DNA of 64,000 nt from Gyrodactylus bullatarudis (taxonomy: Eukaryota > Platyhelminthes > Monogenea > Gyrodactylidea > Gyrodactylidae), in assembly GCA_012064415.1 (NCBI GenBank), contig SSNU01001268.1, positions 248,001-312,000 on the forward strand, written 5' to 3'. Both the position numbers and the translations under genes were made by a program. The notes under the pieces were generated by a model that worked only from the letters and a program-made list of their open reading frames with translations, had not been told where the DNA came from and did no database searches. How positions within the stretch are numbered: position 1 is the first letter of the stretch; every line of letters starts with the position of its first letter. Shown piece after piece: positions 31,701 to 46,700 of this stretch.

Positions 31701-34700
31701 CTTGAAAAAGTAAACTTGTATGTATATTTTCGAATTATATAAAAGGGAGATATATTGAAAACCATTTCTTAAAGCATCATTAGTGGCATTGCTTTAAAAA
31801 TGATAAAAGTTAATAATTTACAAATAACCAAGAGAGAAACAAGAATAGTGGAATGACAAATCAGACGTAGCTTCTCAAAAATAGTGGAATGATATGGTGT
31901 ATTCGAAGGTATATAAGGCAATTTCATACCCTCACACACATCCATGTGTATTTTAACATTACACAACAGAAAACAAGAGAGTTTACATGTTTTTCAAGGT
32001 TTATGATATGAGTCATATCTTATTTTTCATTATTTTGTGTAAAATTGATAGAGTACTTTTTTTCCATCTTGGATCAAATGGTCAGGATGAAAAAATTTTC
32101 TTCTTGATCTGATCTAATTTCGAAGAGAAACCCATACATCTATTCTTTCATCACCTGGATTTTTGTATAAAATAGAAAAATTCGAAACTGATAATATATA
32201 TATTTTAGCAAAGAATATCTTATTATGGGTTAATCATCCAGAGATCTCTCATCTCAGACTTTCCCTATCAATTTCCCAAATCAGTTCAGTCATGAGATGT
32301 TCTATGAATTTAATCTTCAAAATTGATAAACGCATATATTTTATTTTAGAGGTGTGTATTTTAGAAGTTTTGATTTAAGATGATGCCAAATTATTTCAGA
32401 AATAAAGTTCTCTCATTACTATAATGGATTGCCAAATAGATACAGGTTGAGATGAGATAAATAATTGGTCAGTTGTAGAATGGTACAATTACTGCAATTT
32501 TCTGAAAAATTGTTGGTCAGACTTTTCAATGAAATTTATCCCATTGATGAATGTGTCCGAAATAGAGATCTTGATTTGTGAAATAATTCTAAATCATTTT
32601 ACTTCATTAGAACTAATGAAATCGATAGCTCAGATCAAACTGATGTTTCAGAACATCAATCTAATATTAAATGTTTTTTATAGTTTAAATCAGGCTTTAA
32701 TACTGTTATTAGTAATAACTTATTACTAATAGTCATAATAAGAATGTATTACGAATAGTCGAATTTCATAAAGAACAAACTTGTAATTCTGTTATAGAGA
32801 TTTGAGTTGAAACCATTTGGTCTTTTTTCTTTGCCCGTAGTTCCATTTTTTCAATGACCAGAATAAGTTGAGCCTCCAAAACAGAGACCTGATCATCTCT
32901 CGGTAATAGAGGATTGAGATTTTTGAATTCCTCGTTTAGAAATTTCAAGGTTATCAGCTCATTTTTCAACTGTTCAATGTATTCCTGCTCATAAATTTTA
33001 TACACATTAGTGAATATGAGCCTAGATAAAGTTTTGTTAAAACCCTGAAACCGCTAGTGTTTATATCAGCAATCTTTCTAATTAAAAAAATAAAGTGCAT
33101 GCAAAAAACATGAATTCAAGCTAAACTAAATCAGATTAACATAATGTGCTTAGATGTTTGCCTTGTAATTTAGTGAAATGACGTGCTAAACTATTTCTTC
33201 TATTTTATCATTATCATTGGATAGGTTAAGAAGAATCAATCAATTTCTTTTCGAGCGAAGTATTTAGTTCTTCGGAGAGCGTTGTTCGCTTGCTACCTGA
33301 CTAATAGTGAGTTTTATGTCTTTTCTCAAAAGAGGAAGAGGGTGTAGAATTTCTATAGATTATAATAATTATTACTAGAATTAATCTCTAGTCTCTAATA
33401 TAATAATAATTTTTAGAACAGTCAATGATTGTCAATCATCATAACTATTATACGAGTTATTTTTAAACAAATACTACATCCCTTTTCGTCTTTTTGTTTT
33501 TCCACAAATAGGCTAAAGCAAACAAAAGTTAGGTAACAAGCGAACAACGTTACACTCATAATGTCATATCATGATCGAGGCTCGTAACTAAATTTTTAAA
33601 ATCTTGTTCATAATAAGATTCTACATTCAGCGAAAGCTTTACCTTGTACAATAACGGAAACTTGGTCATGAACTTGAAATAAGAAATTAATATGTTTTCA
33701 AAGAATCTTGAACATATTGTAAGAAGGCTCACTTCTAGTTTTCTTCGCTCTTCATTGTCCGGCTGGGAAGATTTACATCTTAACTCGATCAACTGTTCAC
33801 TAGAAGTGATTAGTTTTCGAATATTTTCGAGTTTTTCCTCTTTTTTATTCTCATATTGGGACCATTTCCTAAGAATGGAGTTCAACTCAAAAGTATTTCC
33901 GTCAAGTTTATTCTTCAGTTCAGCTGACTGTTCTAGAATCTTGGCAGGCTCATAAATCCTATCATCGATCGTGTATTTTTCCTCAAGGGAAAAGCCTTCT
34001 CTAAAAATCAGTTTACATTACATTCACATTCTAAAAATGACATCGAAAACACTTCTTATTAGATAATGGCTCAATAAAAAAACTTGATGCTGAATAAAAT
34101 TTTTGTTTGTCTTTTCCTTTAAGTTAATTTACAAAAAAGGGATTGATTAGTCTAAATAAGAAATAAGAGAACTTGAAAAAATAATCAAGCCTTTTGAATA
34201 GAGTCAGATTCCATTTTTTGCCATCGTTTCTTATTTTCGCAATAAAGCATCGAAAAAAATTAGCTTTTAGTGATTCTCTTATAGGAAAAAGGAGGTGCAA
34301 ACTTGATCACTAACTTGTTTGCATGTTTTATCAAATTTTGTCTTATTTTATCAAAGTTTTTAACTCTGAGAATATTTTCTTCTCTAAGCTTATGAATCTC
34401 TTCAATAGACTTGAATTTCTTTTGATTGATTGTCTCTGCATTTAAGGTCAGGAAAATTGGAATTATTTCGTTCACCTGGTAATCATGCAGGGTTTTAAGA
34501 TTATCAAGAAACTTTCTCCGATCACCCCTGAGAGATTCTCTTAAAATGTTGGCTTCATCGGTTTCCCTGCTAATGGATTCAAGTTGGACATGTAACAACT
34601 TTATTTTCTGACTATAATCCTCAATGATAGTGGCCAATTCATCATTGTTGACATCGAAACCAGAATTTGGAAGTTTACTCATCAATCCTCGGAGAACTTC

Positions 34701-37700
34701 GATACGCTCATTTAGTTTTCCCAGTGATCCAAGAACATCCTGGGAGTTTGTATTGCTTTTCACACTTCGAGTGGAACTACGAAATGACATTCTCTCTGAA
34801 TTCACCAGACCTTTGCAGAATTCCTCATGAATTTTTATTATTTCTTCTAGAAGAGTAATTTTTACCTATAATAGATAACTAATCAAATTGAGATGGAATT
34901 GCATTTTAAGCTTAATCATACTTGTAAAGACTTTCTAAGCATATCTGCTTCCCGAGCGATTTCATCAACTGTCTCTACAGCCTCTTTCAAACCAGTATGC
35001 TTTGATAACTCCTTAAAGTCTTGAAAATTATCGTTGAACAAATCCATTTTATCATTTATCCTCTAAAATTTACGAAACATGCCATTTAAAATGTAAGAAT
35101 TACATTAAAAAACATAAAATTAGTGAACTCACTAAGAAGGATTCCTTCTTTCTTCTCCATATATTTCTGAAGTCATCACTTATCTCAAGGTATGAACCAT
35201 CAAAAGTAGAGTTGACAAGGTTCTTAGTCACTGGCCATCGTATTGCAGAATATTTTCGATCATCTTCAATCATTTTATTAAGATTATCACGGCATTTGCT
35301 TCGCATGAATTTGTACTTATTCAACGATCTCAGTTGATTTTCAATTTCAAAATTTACTTTCATAGCAAGACCCATCGTGTCATTAAAATTGAGTCGAACA
35401 TCATTCAACTGATACTCCTCGACAATTTCAATTGTTGCCAATTGATTCAAATTTGAATTCTGCTTCCGGGATGATTTTTCATTTGAGCTCATGACACTTT
35501 CAAGACGTGTATTTAATTCGATTAAGCTGCAAACGTTTAATCGGTTCTTTTTTAGTGCCTCACGAATTTCAACAATCACCTGGCCATTACTCATAAACTT
35601 TTCTTCATTTTTTGATTTTTCATCCAAAAGATTCTGTATTTTTTATGATAATTCAAATTAAAGAAAATTCTATTAAAAAGAGATAAAAACATACCGAGAT
35701 ATCAATTGAATTTTTGATTAATTGCTCCTCAGTTTCCGGCTGAATGCTAATATTCTTCATCTTATTCACAACGGCTTCGAGGACATCTTTACCTTCAACC
35801 AATATAATCTCCAGACGGTGGATCAAATTTTGAATGAAACGCAAATCAATATTTTGTTCTTTAATATTTGAATTAATGTTATCACAAATTAATTCAATAT
35901 TCGAGAGCTCTTCATTGACATGTAGACGATCTTTGCTATCTTGAATTTGACCGATTGTCACAGCTATTGACTTGTTCAAATTATGAGAATGTTTGAGTTC
36001 ATTCTCAGTCTCCTAAAGTTTAATGTTTATTAATAAACTATTTACTTCTAGCGTTTTGGACAATGATCCGGAATAATTTTTTATTTGATCACAGCTAATT
36101 TTCCTACCATAGAATTGATCTGCAAAAGAGTTTACAGTCTCTAATTTTGTGACGATCTGTTTCAAGCAGACGAAATACTCTTTTGATTGTTCATCAACTG
36201 ATTGGCATCTTTGTTGATCTTCATTCAAATTCTGAAGGTTACCGATTATAAATTCTTGCCATTTAGATTTTTTTTCATTTATTTGAGACAATTTTGACGT
36301 GAAATGCTTTTTATAGCTTGTCAAGATGCCATAAATTCCTGGACTCTGGAAATAAGTTAAACTTTTATTGAAAGACATGATCAGATCGAATTTTAAAAGT
36401 AAATCAAAATTAGGAGTTAATGATAGAGTATCCTTTGATTGAAATACTAAAAGGCAAATATTTTTAAAAAAAGTATTTAGAAATCTCATTTAAATCAGAT
36501 TACTTACCTTTGAGGATGTAGAATTTATAATTTTGAACTTTTGATCAAAACTAGTTATAAAATCTTCTATTTTGGCTTCATTCTCACTCCGTAAATTATT
36601 AAGTTTCTTTTGTTTTTCAAGTATTTCTTGTTCGAATTTCAAGCTAACGAATTTTTCCTGACGCTTCTGTCCAGGTTCATGGAGTACCTTTCTAATTAAT
36701 TTCTCCATGTTTTCCTGAATTTCTAGCATTTCCCTTAGCTGGTTGTCAGCACTTGATTCTTCATCTTCAAGCTGCTCATAAAAGTTTAAGGTTTTTTCAA
36801 CATTTTGGCGAATTTTTGACAATTCTCGGCTCAAATTCAAATTTGTTTCATTCATATTGATAGCAAGTCTAAGTTCTTCACCAAGATTTTGTTCTCGATC
36901 TTCAATATCTTCTAAGACTCTCACGATTTGTTGTCTATAACTATGCGTAAACATTTGGCTCGATGAATCTATGTCGACAAATTTTGGTACAATTACAATT
37001 CGAGAAATTTCTTCAATTTGATCACGAACATCTTCTATAGTAATGAGGGCGCCTCTAGGCGAGGAGTTTCGCCGAGATAATAGAATTGACTCCCCAACAT
37101 GAGTACTTCGACGTCGTTCTGATAGAACACTCTGGCGTCTTGAGTTTCCTCCTGAAAGTGGCACCGGTAGACTAACAATTTTGGCTTCTTCTATTGTGAC
37201 AAGCTTACTCAAGGCTCTTTTGTACTGACCTTCAATTATCATATTAAAACTAAAGTTCATGTTGTCATCACCAAAGTCTTGTATTTGACTTTGTAGAGTT
37301 TTGATTGCTTCACAGCGTTCACGACCAATATTCAGCTCATTTATATTAAATGAAGGATCTGTTGTTTCAATTTTTGAACACCAAGCATCGAATTCCTGAA
37401 CATAATTCAAAAGAGATGTGAGAAACAATACACTTTTCTGATTGATTTTTATTTTCTCGTAAACTCTTTTAATGAGTTCTTGATATTTTGGAGTCAGAGT
37501 GTCGATTTCAACATCTTCAAATATGACATTTTCCAAATCAACTCTAAGCTGGACTTCTAGACGACCAGCAGACTTTAGAATTGCATTTAGCTGTGCTTGT
37601 TTTTCTTTAAGCTGTTGATAGCGAGCTGAAACATCGTCTAGTTTTTCCTTTTCCGAAGAAACAATTCTTTCAAGCGAGGCGCTATTCATTCTGCTATCAT

Positions 37701-40700
37701 CTTCAACCAGTTTAGGTAAGGTAATTTCCTTGTCAGGTAGCATAGAAAAATCGCTAATTTCATTGTCTAACCAATCTTCGAAAGAGTTCCATTCCTTATC
37801 AAGTTCAAGAATATCTTTGAGCATTTGAGTGTACAAATCCTTCTCAACTGACGCATTTTCCTCAAGACTCTTTTTCAAATTATTCAGCAACGCTGTAAAC
37901 TCATCATGGTCACAAATCTTTTGAAGATTCTCGTCGTGTTCTAGTTTGAGATTTTTCAATTTTCCTTCTATCTCCTTGTAATCTTCCAAGGTATTATTTG
38001 CCAGCTGTCTTGCTAATTGATTAGTTTGTTTGAGGAGAATGCTAGCTTCCTTAATCCAGTTGTTGCCAAATTTTCTTGGTTCAACTTTTAAATTTTCTTT
38101 TTCTTTACTAGAATTGACAGTTTCAAATTGATTAGAAAGTTTTGAATAACGCATCCTGAATGATTTTTTCATATCAAAGAGATCTTCAATGTCTTTCAAT
38201 TCTTTTGAGATTTTCTTTTTCGTGTCAATTATACCTAGATATTTTGGGGTGCTTTTGAGAGCCTTATGCCTATCAGTGATACTGGCAACTTTTGAGTGTA
38301 AATCTTGATAGTTTTCATCAACGGAACTTAGCTCAAATGACCAATTCGACCAGCAATCAATATTTTTTATTGTAATCTTTTCCTTTTTCAAATCCTTCAT
38401 GATATTCTTACTCAATTCATCGAGTTCCTCTGTTAATTTATAGAACTGATCATAATCCTTTTTAAGGATCAATAATTTTTCTATTAAAGGCTCGTAAATA
38501 TCATCATTTATTCTATTGAATTCATCCCTAAGATCAGGTGATTTGTTCGATAAATCTGAATTTTGCCGACGGATAGCTTCCAATTTTGAAATTACCTCAT
38601 TCAAATCAACAGACGGATCACGGTTGAAGGAATCTCCAAGATTATTAAGGCTCTTCTTGTATCTCTGAAGACTCTCATAGTCCTGACTGGCGGACTCGGA
38701 CTTTTCATCAGACTTCCTTTCAACTGTCATCTGCTCAGATCTTTTATTCAAAAGGGACAATCTTTTCTTCAACAAGTTTATCTTATCATTAACATATTGA
38801 TTCTCCCAAAGCGTGATGATGGCCTTATCAATTTGAAAGTCACGCTGACTTTGGTGAATGAGGTCTTTAAGTTCGCCTAAAAGCTGATCAATTTTCACCT
38901 TCAACTGGCCAGGATTCACTTTCCTATCAAAATCGTTGACCTTGTCAATTTCTTCTTGGAGTTTATTGGCCTTTTCTTTAAATGCAACAGCCTGTTGCTT
39001 GAGGGAATCGATATTACTATGGAATAACTGGCATTTTTCAATGAGATTTGAATTTTCCAAGCGAAATTTCTCATAAATTAAATGATTTTTTTTCATCTTC
39101 AACTCTTTTGTCATATTAATGAATTCCTCTAATCCAGGGAGCTTAGTGAAATTGCTTGTGTCTCTTGTATCAAAGGTTTCCTGTAAAAGGTTCACTTCTT
39201 GAATACTAGCGTTAATTTTTCGCATCTTCTCCTCCAACATCAATTCAGGGTCAATGTTTGTTGCGAATTCGAGAAAATTTTCCATTTCATTGATGATGCT
39301 TCTACGCAGCTTCTTATCCTCAATCTGAAAGACTTCAGTATAGAATGAATCGAAATTTCTCCAAACGTTCAATCGCTCAGTCCATTGAAGAATTGAACTG
39401 CGAAGTTCCTCTTCAATATTTTGTAATTCTAAAGCTATTTGAGTATCATCGTTGTCTGGATTAACTATCACCTGTTCATATTGTGAGATGATACATTGGA
39501 CCTTTTGTTCAATCTCTAAACAGCGCTTATGGTTCTTTTGGCAAATTTGAAATTCATAAAATGTCTCCGGCTCAAATTTAACATCAGATAAGGCCAACTT
39601 TTCTGAAGCAACCTTTTCCAGTAGATTATTCAATTTTCTACTTAAATTTTCGTTTTGTTTGAGAATAAAATTATTTCTCTGTTCAAGAGAGGCCTTCTGC
39701 TCCCAGATTGAGTCAATTTCTTTTAGAACTTTTTGAGAAATTTCCAGTTTTGGTAATGACAACTGTAATGCTTCGTGATTATCAAGAAGCGATAGCCTGC
39801 GATCATACGATTTAACAGAGCTCTCAAAATTCTTTTTCAGTTCATTAAACTGGCTATAACGTAAGTCAATCTTGTCGGAAATCCTTTTAGATAATTTCTT
39901 TATCTCTTCGATTTCAACAAAAGTATCTCTTTCCAAAAATTGGTTTAAACTCTGTCGCTCAAGCTCCATATCTTGCAAGAAATCATCTTCAAATTCTTCA
40001 ATTGTTTCAAGCTCCTTGATCATTAGGTTGATTTTGCTTACTTTCTGCCCGATAGAGTCCTTCATTAGGTCAAATTCACTAACCGCATTCTTTGAAATCG
40101 AGTCGAGTTTACAGTTTGGAATCGATTTTCTTAGTTCTAACTGAATCTTTTCAATCTCATTCTTCATAAGGCTCATTGGACCAAAATTGTTCTCGAATTC
40201 AATTTCATTTAATTCTTTCAAATACCCTAGCTGATCGAAGAGCTGTGCTTTTGGCCGTTGGACAGAAGTTGGAGAAAAGTGGTAAGACTTGAAGAAATCC
40301 TCCTCAATTCTAATTTTACTCTCTTGAAGAGAATTCGTCAATTTAACTGTAGCCTGATTCAAACTATTCCACTCTGATTCGTACTTTCTTATCTGACCTT
40401 GATCCAATTCTAAGATACTACTAAACTTTTTATATTCATCCCGAGTTTTCTGAATATACGATGCGGCCAAGTATTGTGGACACTTCATAACGGATGTCTC
40501 CATGTTTGCAAAGTTTTCTTGGCAATCTTCCAGATCACTCTGAATTACCTGAAAAGAATAATTTATTCTAATGAAAATGTGTGAATTTTATTTCCAAAAA
40601 CATTACCTTTAAAAGTCGCTGGCTTTCTTTAATCGATACGTGTGTTATCTTATTCTTAGCATTAGAGTTATCTTGTATTTCTGATAGGATGAGTTCATGC

Positions 40701-43700
40701 TTGTTCTTGAGCTGAGTCAGCCTATCATTGGCTATAGTCTGCTCATTAAGGAATCGACGAACTGACGATTTTGAGGCATTTAATTCTCCAAGATGGTCTT
40801 CAATTTTGTCAATAAAATTTCTCATATTCTCTTCACGATCGCTGAGCTGAGTTTTGTAACTATCCTCAACATATTTGGCCTCTTTCAGTTTATTTCTGAG
40901 ACCCTGGTCTTGCTCCTTTCCCCGGATGATGAATTCATTTTTAAGGTCAATCAGATTACTTATTTCCATATCGATATTAACTGGAATTTCTTCTAGACTA
41001 CAGTTTGAAATCAATCCGATTTGATGGGAAATTTTTGCAAGACGATTCGATGACTCTAAGTACCACTGTTCACATGCAATAAGAGCATTTGTAAAGTCTT
41101 GCTTATCAAAGTTCTCTTTTTCAACCTGTATGAATAATAAAAAAAATAAATAGTTAAAAATTCCTTTAGAGAATTTGAAACAATCAAAATCTTTCCCGAA
41201 TTTTTTTGAAGAATATAAATATTAATAAAATTGATAAAATCTCAGAAAAATTAATTCATTGAAGCATCTTTCTACAATAATCTATCCTGAAATCTGATTT
41301 GTTTTCGAATGCGCTATAAATTTTTCAAAATCGATGGTTAGAATTGATTGATTAAAGTTAAGAATTAATCTGATTGGTTTAATGTTTTGATTGAACACAC
41401 AATGTTGTAGAATCTTAGGTTTTTTTGAAAAATCTCACGCCAGAAGAAGAATGCGACATATATGTGTGAGTCCAAACTATTTTCATCAGGGTTATTACTC
41501 TAATATTTTTGATTATAATAATTATTATAACAATCACTATAATTTTTATAATCCTTAATTTTTAAGTAATGCTACAAATGTAGATAGACCAATACAAGCC
41601 AGAACAGAACATAGTAAATCTATGCCAGAAAGCTCCTTGGAGAATTACTTGGTTCAAAATTATGATAAATATTTCATCTCATCATTGGTAGTTCTTCGTT
41701 ATACCTAGCTGAATAAATTACTAATTTCTTGCCTTATTTCCTATATCCCCAAAGAGTCCAAAAATCCTGAAAACTACACATATTTATTTGCATTCATGCG
41801 ATCAAATTATGAGAGAAATGACTAAAAATGTATCGGATGAATCAACCAGATTGGGTGACATCAAAGTGAAATTTTTTAACAACAATAAACGTAGAACAAC
41901 AAGGATCTCACTTGAAAAATTGAGTACTTTTTTACAATAACTATTAGACTTTTGTATATATTATAGATTGTACATTTATAAGTATAATATACAATGTGTG
42001 TAATATATGGTATTGCATGTACATAACGGTGTCTCGGTATAAATGATTTCAGTTTATATAGGTAGGTTTTTTTTTATAATTTTACTATAAAGAAAACATT
42101 AATAAAGTTATGATAGAAACTGACCGTATTCCAATTCTAAATTGAGCATTTTTATTTAATATTAGTTGTAAGGACTCATTGAACTCGTTATCGAATCAAA
42201 TTTAATTTTTCAGTAAACTCACACAAATCTTTTGCTCTTCGATGAAACATTCAAACTTGGCGAGTTTACTCTTTGATGAGTTTATTTGATGATCTAAACA
42301 TTCGATTTGATCCTTATTCAACTTGAGGACCACTTTTGAGTTATCCGGTTTCTCAAGATTGGCCAAAAGGTTATCTCGTATTTGTTCCAAGTGATCCAAA
42401 CTTTGTTTAGTTTTGATCAATTCTTGTTTTGAGCCGTCAATCAAGTCAAGTCTAACCCTTTGTACTTGACCTTGGGGTATAGAGCTTATTTTGTTTTCAA
42501 AGTTTTTCATCTTTGAATCAATTCTATCATTGATCTTGTTCAAACTCTGAATTGCATTATAAGTGTCGCCAATGCGATTACCCAACACTTCAATAAACTG
42601 GTTAAATAACTTTGTTGATGAATATAACATTTTAAAACGTTCTTGTAGTGAACGGATAACTTGCATGTCGCAATTTTCACACGTGGCTATTTCTTCACTT
42701 GATTTTTCATAAATCTCGCGAACATTAGTGAGTCTTTCTGCAAAAACCTATCGTAAAAGAAGATGAGCATTTCTATCAAGTCCTTCATGAAAAATGTATT
42801 AAAATTAGGACGTGTTTTATGATTTTACGATCAAGTCCTAGGATCCCAGTTGGTAAAAATCTAATGGTGATCTCTTGAAGCCAGCAAAAGCTTCGACTCT
42901 ATAAAATTTTCATTAGTTCATCGAAAGAAAATGTATGCTGATAGTTCTTTTAATTTATTTATCAAGTATTTTAGATACTAAATTTTGTAGAATGAAAATT
43001 GCTTTATTCTGATTGGCCTAAGAAAAATCGAATACTATTGGTCTAAAGGTGATGAAATTTGGGACAAAATTGGCAAATGCTTAAAGTTTTCCTGTATGCT
43101 CTCCCGGTGAGTGTTTCGTCGGAATTCTCACAAATCGAATTTCCTCAATATTAATAATTACAGTGTCTATTTTTATTGAGAAATAGCTTCAAGGCAACAA
43201 ATGAAAGAAAAAATAGTTTTGTAAATGCAGAAGTTTCCTCACCTCATTCATATCTCTCCATTTGATGAAATTTTGTGTCAGCGTATCAACATTAACATTG
43301 GGCAAGAAATGAGTGTAATTGTTCTTGATATCATTCATTTTTGCTTCGTATTCATCTAGGTTTTTGGCTAGTCCCTTGATCTTTTTATCGACGCTTGTTC
43401 TCTTCTCAATGAAATCTTCTCGAGAGGTAAAAATCTTGGTTAAAATCTTTTCAATATGTCCTATTCTCAGAGAATATTCTTCGTTCTAAGACAAAAGAGG
43501 AATCATTAGAAAATTTAGAAAGAATACTCTGACACAATACAGTACTTTTTCATGGTTGAAATTGTTCATCTTTTGCTTGAGAAACGGTTTGAGATTATCA
43601 ATTATTGTTTTTTCAATCCTCGTTTGATTATACACAAGTTTTTCCTTCTTGAAAGAAGTCAATTTCGATTGCAATTTCTGGAAGAAAATTAATCAATTCT

Positions 43701-46700
43701 CACACTTAATGATAACTATTTTGATATATCATTTTGCACAATCATCTTAGGAAATCATCATTTTTGAGCTTGATGGAAGTTTGCAAATCAAGCAGAATTA
43801 ATCCCAAATTTAACTCATGTATTGTTAAACTTTAAAGATCGATATTGATGATTACATTTTGAAAGAAAACTAATTTCTTTGATTACTGTTCGTGTGAAGG
43901 TCATTTGGAATTTTAATTCGTATTCTGATTGGTTAGAAAGAGGAAACTCATACTGTGATTGTCTTTTGAATTAGCTCTTTACTACCAATCAAAATGACGA
44001 ATTCAAAATTTTCAGTGACGAGTAATCAACAAAATTTCCCTTATAACTAAACTAAAACTTGAATTTAATTTAATCTATGCTTTGCTTTTAAAAAATTATT
44101 GAGAAATTTTTTTTCACTAGAATTACTTTTGGTTATTGTTGGGACCTAAGTTAGGTCACCTAGCCCTAAACTAAATCTGACATAAAAAGCTTACTTTAGA
44201 TTCATTAAAGGTATTTTCATCTGGAATTTGACTCTGCAACTCTCGTACGTTAAACTCCAGTTCACACAACTCTTTCTCGATATCAGAGTTTATCGTATTT
44301 ATTTGAGTCTGAGCTTCTTTTAACTTTTGCATGGAACTTTGGATTTCCTACATTTAAAACAAAATATAAGTTATAAAAGATTATTTACAAAAGTTGCTTG
44401 TTTTGCCTCTTCGATTTTCGATTCCATGAATGAGAAATCCAATTGATCTTTGAAGGTGTTGGGGATGTGGAAGAGTTTGATTTTTTCAAACTCCTTCTCC
44501 AAATCGATGATTTCGTTTTTAAATCCATTGAAATTTTCCAATTCATCCTATATTTAAATAGAATATTATGTATTTATCTTGAAAATAAGAAATCTAATTA
44601 TAAAGTATCAGAAATTCGAAATACATATAACCGATAGGGCCTCAAGAAATATGACCTAAAAATTCATTTATATGCTCTATCGATTTTCTTTATAAAAACC
44701 GATACTACTTTTAAGCTATTTTTGAGAGAGCGATTTTCACTATCGAATTTTCTAGTAATTAATGTACTACTTGTTAGTTATTTTCTAAAAATGAATTTTC
44801 TTCGAATAAAATATTTAATCAAAATAATTTTCAAAATTTTAACTTTAAGATGTATTGAAAAAAAATTTGGTGGCATGGGAAATCTGACTATCATTAAGTT
44901 TCACGTGATTGTCTTAGTAAGAACGATCCTGATTGGTCAATTCAATAAAATACACATAGAAAAGGGAAATATGCCCTATTAAATATGCTCTTTTACTATA
45001 TGTCGCCAAACAAAATATATGACACATATATGCACTAACAACTTTTTAACCCTTACTACCACAGCAAATTTAAATATCAGAGTGTTTAGATTAAAAAGTA
45101 TACCTTGAATTTAAAATATGCTTTATATGCATTTTTGAGGCCGATCATTAATCAAAGAATGCCTAAATTTTTGAGTGGACAATGTGGAGCTTATTGTGAG
45201 GACTTAAAAATCAGGTGTAAATTTAGTAATAAAGCTTATATTTCTCTTCAGACAACTACATCGGCTTAATATAAATGGTAAAAATTTCGTAAACAAAAAT
45301 GTAAAATATTCCTCTGATTGATTCAATCCGTATTTTATATTATAAAGGGAGATGAGGAAGGCAAGATAAAGGCAAAAAAAGTTCATTGATTTCGAGGTGA
45401 GAGGGTGGTCAAATGTAGGAATCAAAATTTAAAAAGAAGGGATGCAAATTTGCCCTAAAAATTCTTGCTCCTAAAAAAACTTCATGTCACATTGTCACAA
45501 CCATTTCACTACGAAATCAATCGCTAAATCGGAGTTAGAAGAAAAAATTTTCTCTTCCATTATGGCTTGCATAATATAACACTTATTTTAAAAATTCTAA
45601 CCCTTGACATTTTTTATAGCAAGAGTTTTGATACGATTAAGTGCGCGAAAATCTTTGGTAGGATTTTAGAAAAATATAATCTATTTTTTAAGTCTCAGAA
45701 CTAGGAAGAAAAAGTTGGCTTTTTAGATCCTCAGCCTCCAATTAATTAGCTTTTAAAATACAATATTCATTCAAAAAACTGATTCAAACGTAACACATTT
45801 ACGGTATAAATACTCACGAATTTTGAGTTTGAACCTGTGTAGTCAGTCACTTTGTTATTGGACTCTTTGAATTTTTCATAAACCTTTGAAATATCATCCA
45901 CATTCTTGAAGATAACTTCACTAACATCTTCATAGGTTGTGAACACGTTCAGGAAGGCATATTGATTTTCAATATGCACTCTGGCCTCTTTAATGTCTTG
46001 TTTCCAAGTGGAAATCACTCTTGTAACATTTTGCTGAATGGATTTTCTCTCTTCTGTCTCCAAAAGACCATTCATTAATTCTTCCACTTCTGCGATCTTA
46101 ATTTCAACATTCTAAAGAAAAAAATTGTGAGATCATAGCTATATAATTTTTGAAAGTAATTAGCCAATTGATATCAATTCGGGATTTTAAGATTTTTACT
46201 CAATTATTTTTAGCAAGAACTAAATTATTTTAAAGATTTTTAGGAGTCTGGATCACATTGCCTACTCACACCAATTAAAGGATAAATTCTGAAAAAAATT
46301 AATTTTATTTTTAAATATGATCAGGATCAGAGAAGAAAATCAATCATGCTAAATCTTGAATTAAATCAAAAGTTAAAGCCAGGCTACATGATCTGGATTC
46401 CTAAAAAATCAACCAAATTTAAATATTGAATTACATAATTTTTCAAATCAACAATTTCTTTGATTCTTTCGATTTCTTTTCGCATGTTGTTTGCTTTCGG
46501 CCAAAATGTATCATCTGAACCTGTTTCTAATGGTTTGACAAGACCTTTGAGTTTATCGTTCTCCTCTTCGATTTTTCCGACTGAAGTCTGAATCTTTTCA
46601 CAAATCCCATCGATAAAGATTTTCTTTCTTTTGAGAGAATCCAGTTTCATCAGCTTATCTCGTCTTTCCTATAAACATTTTTCATTAATAAATATTAAGA

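Noticed and set aside
33733..33885. Continuing exon 26 of the nesprin-like gene through to the stop at 33556
   Set aside because: The donor GTGAGC at 33732 keeps phase with downstream exons, whereas reading on would end the protein early and lose the spectrin-like pattern.
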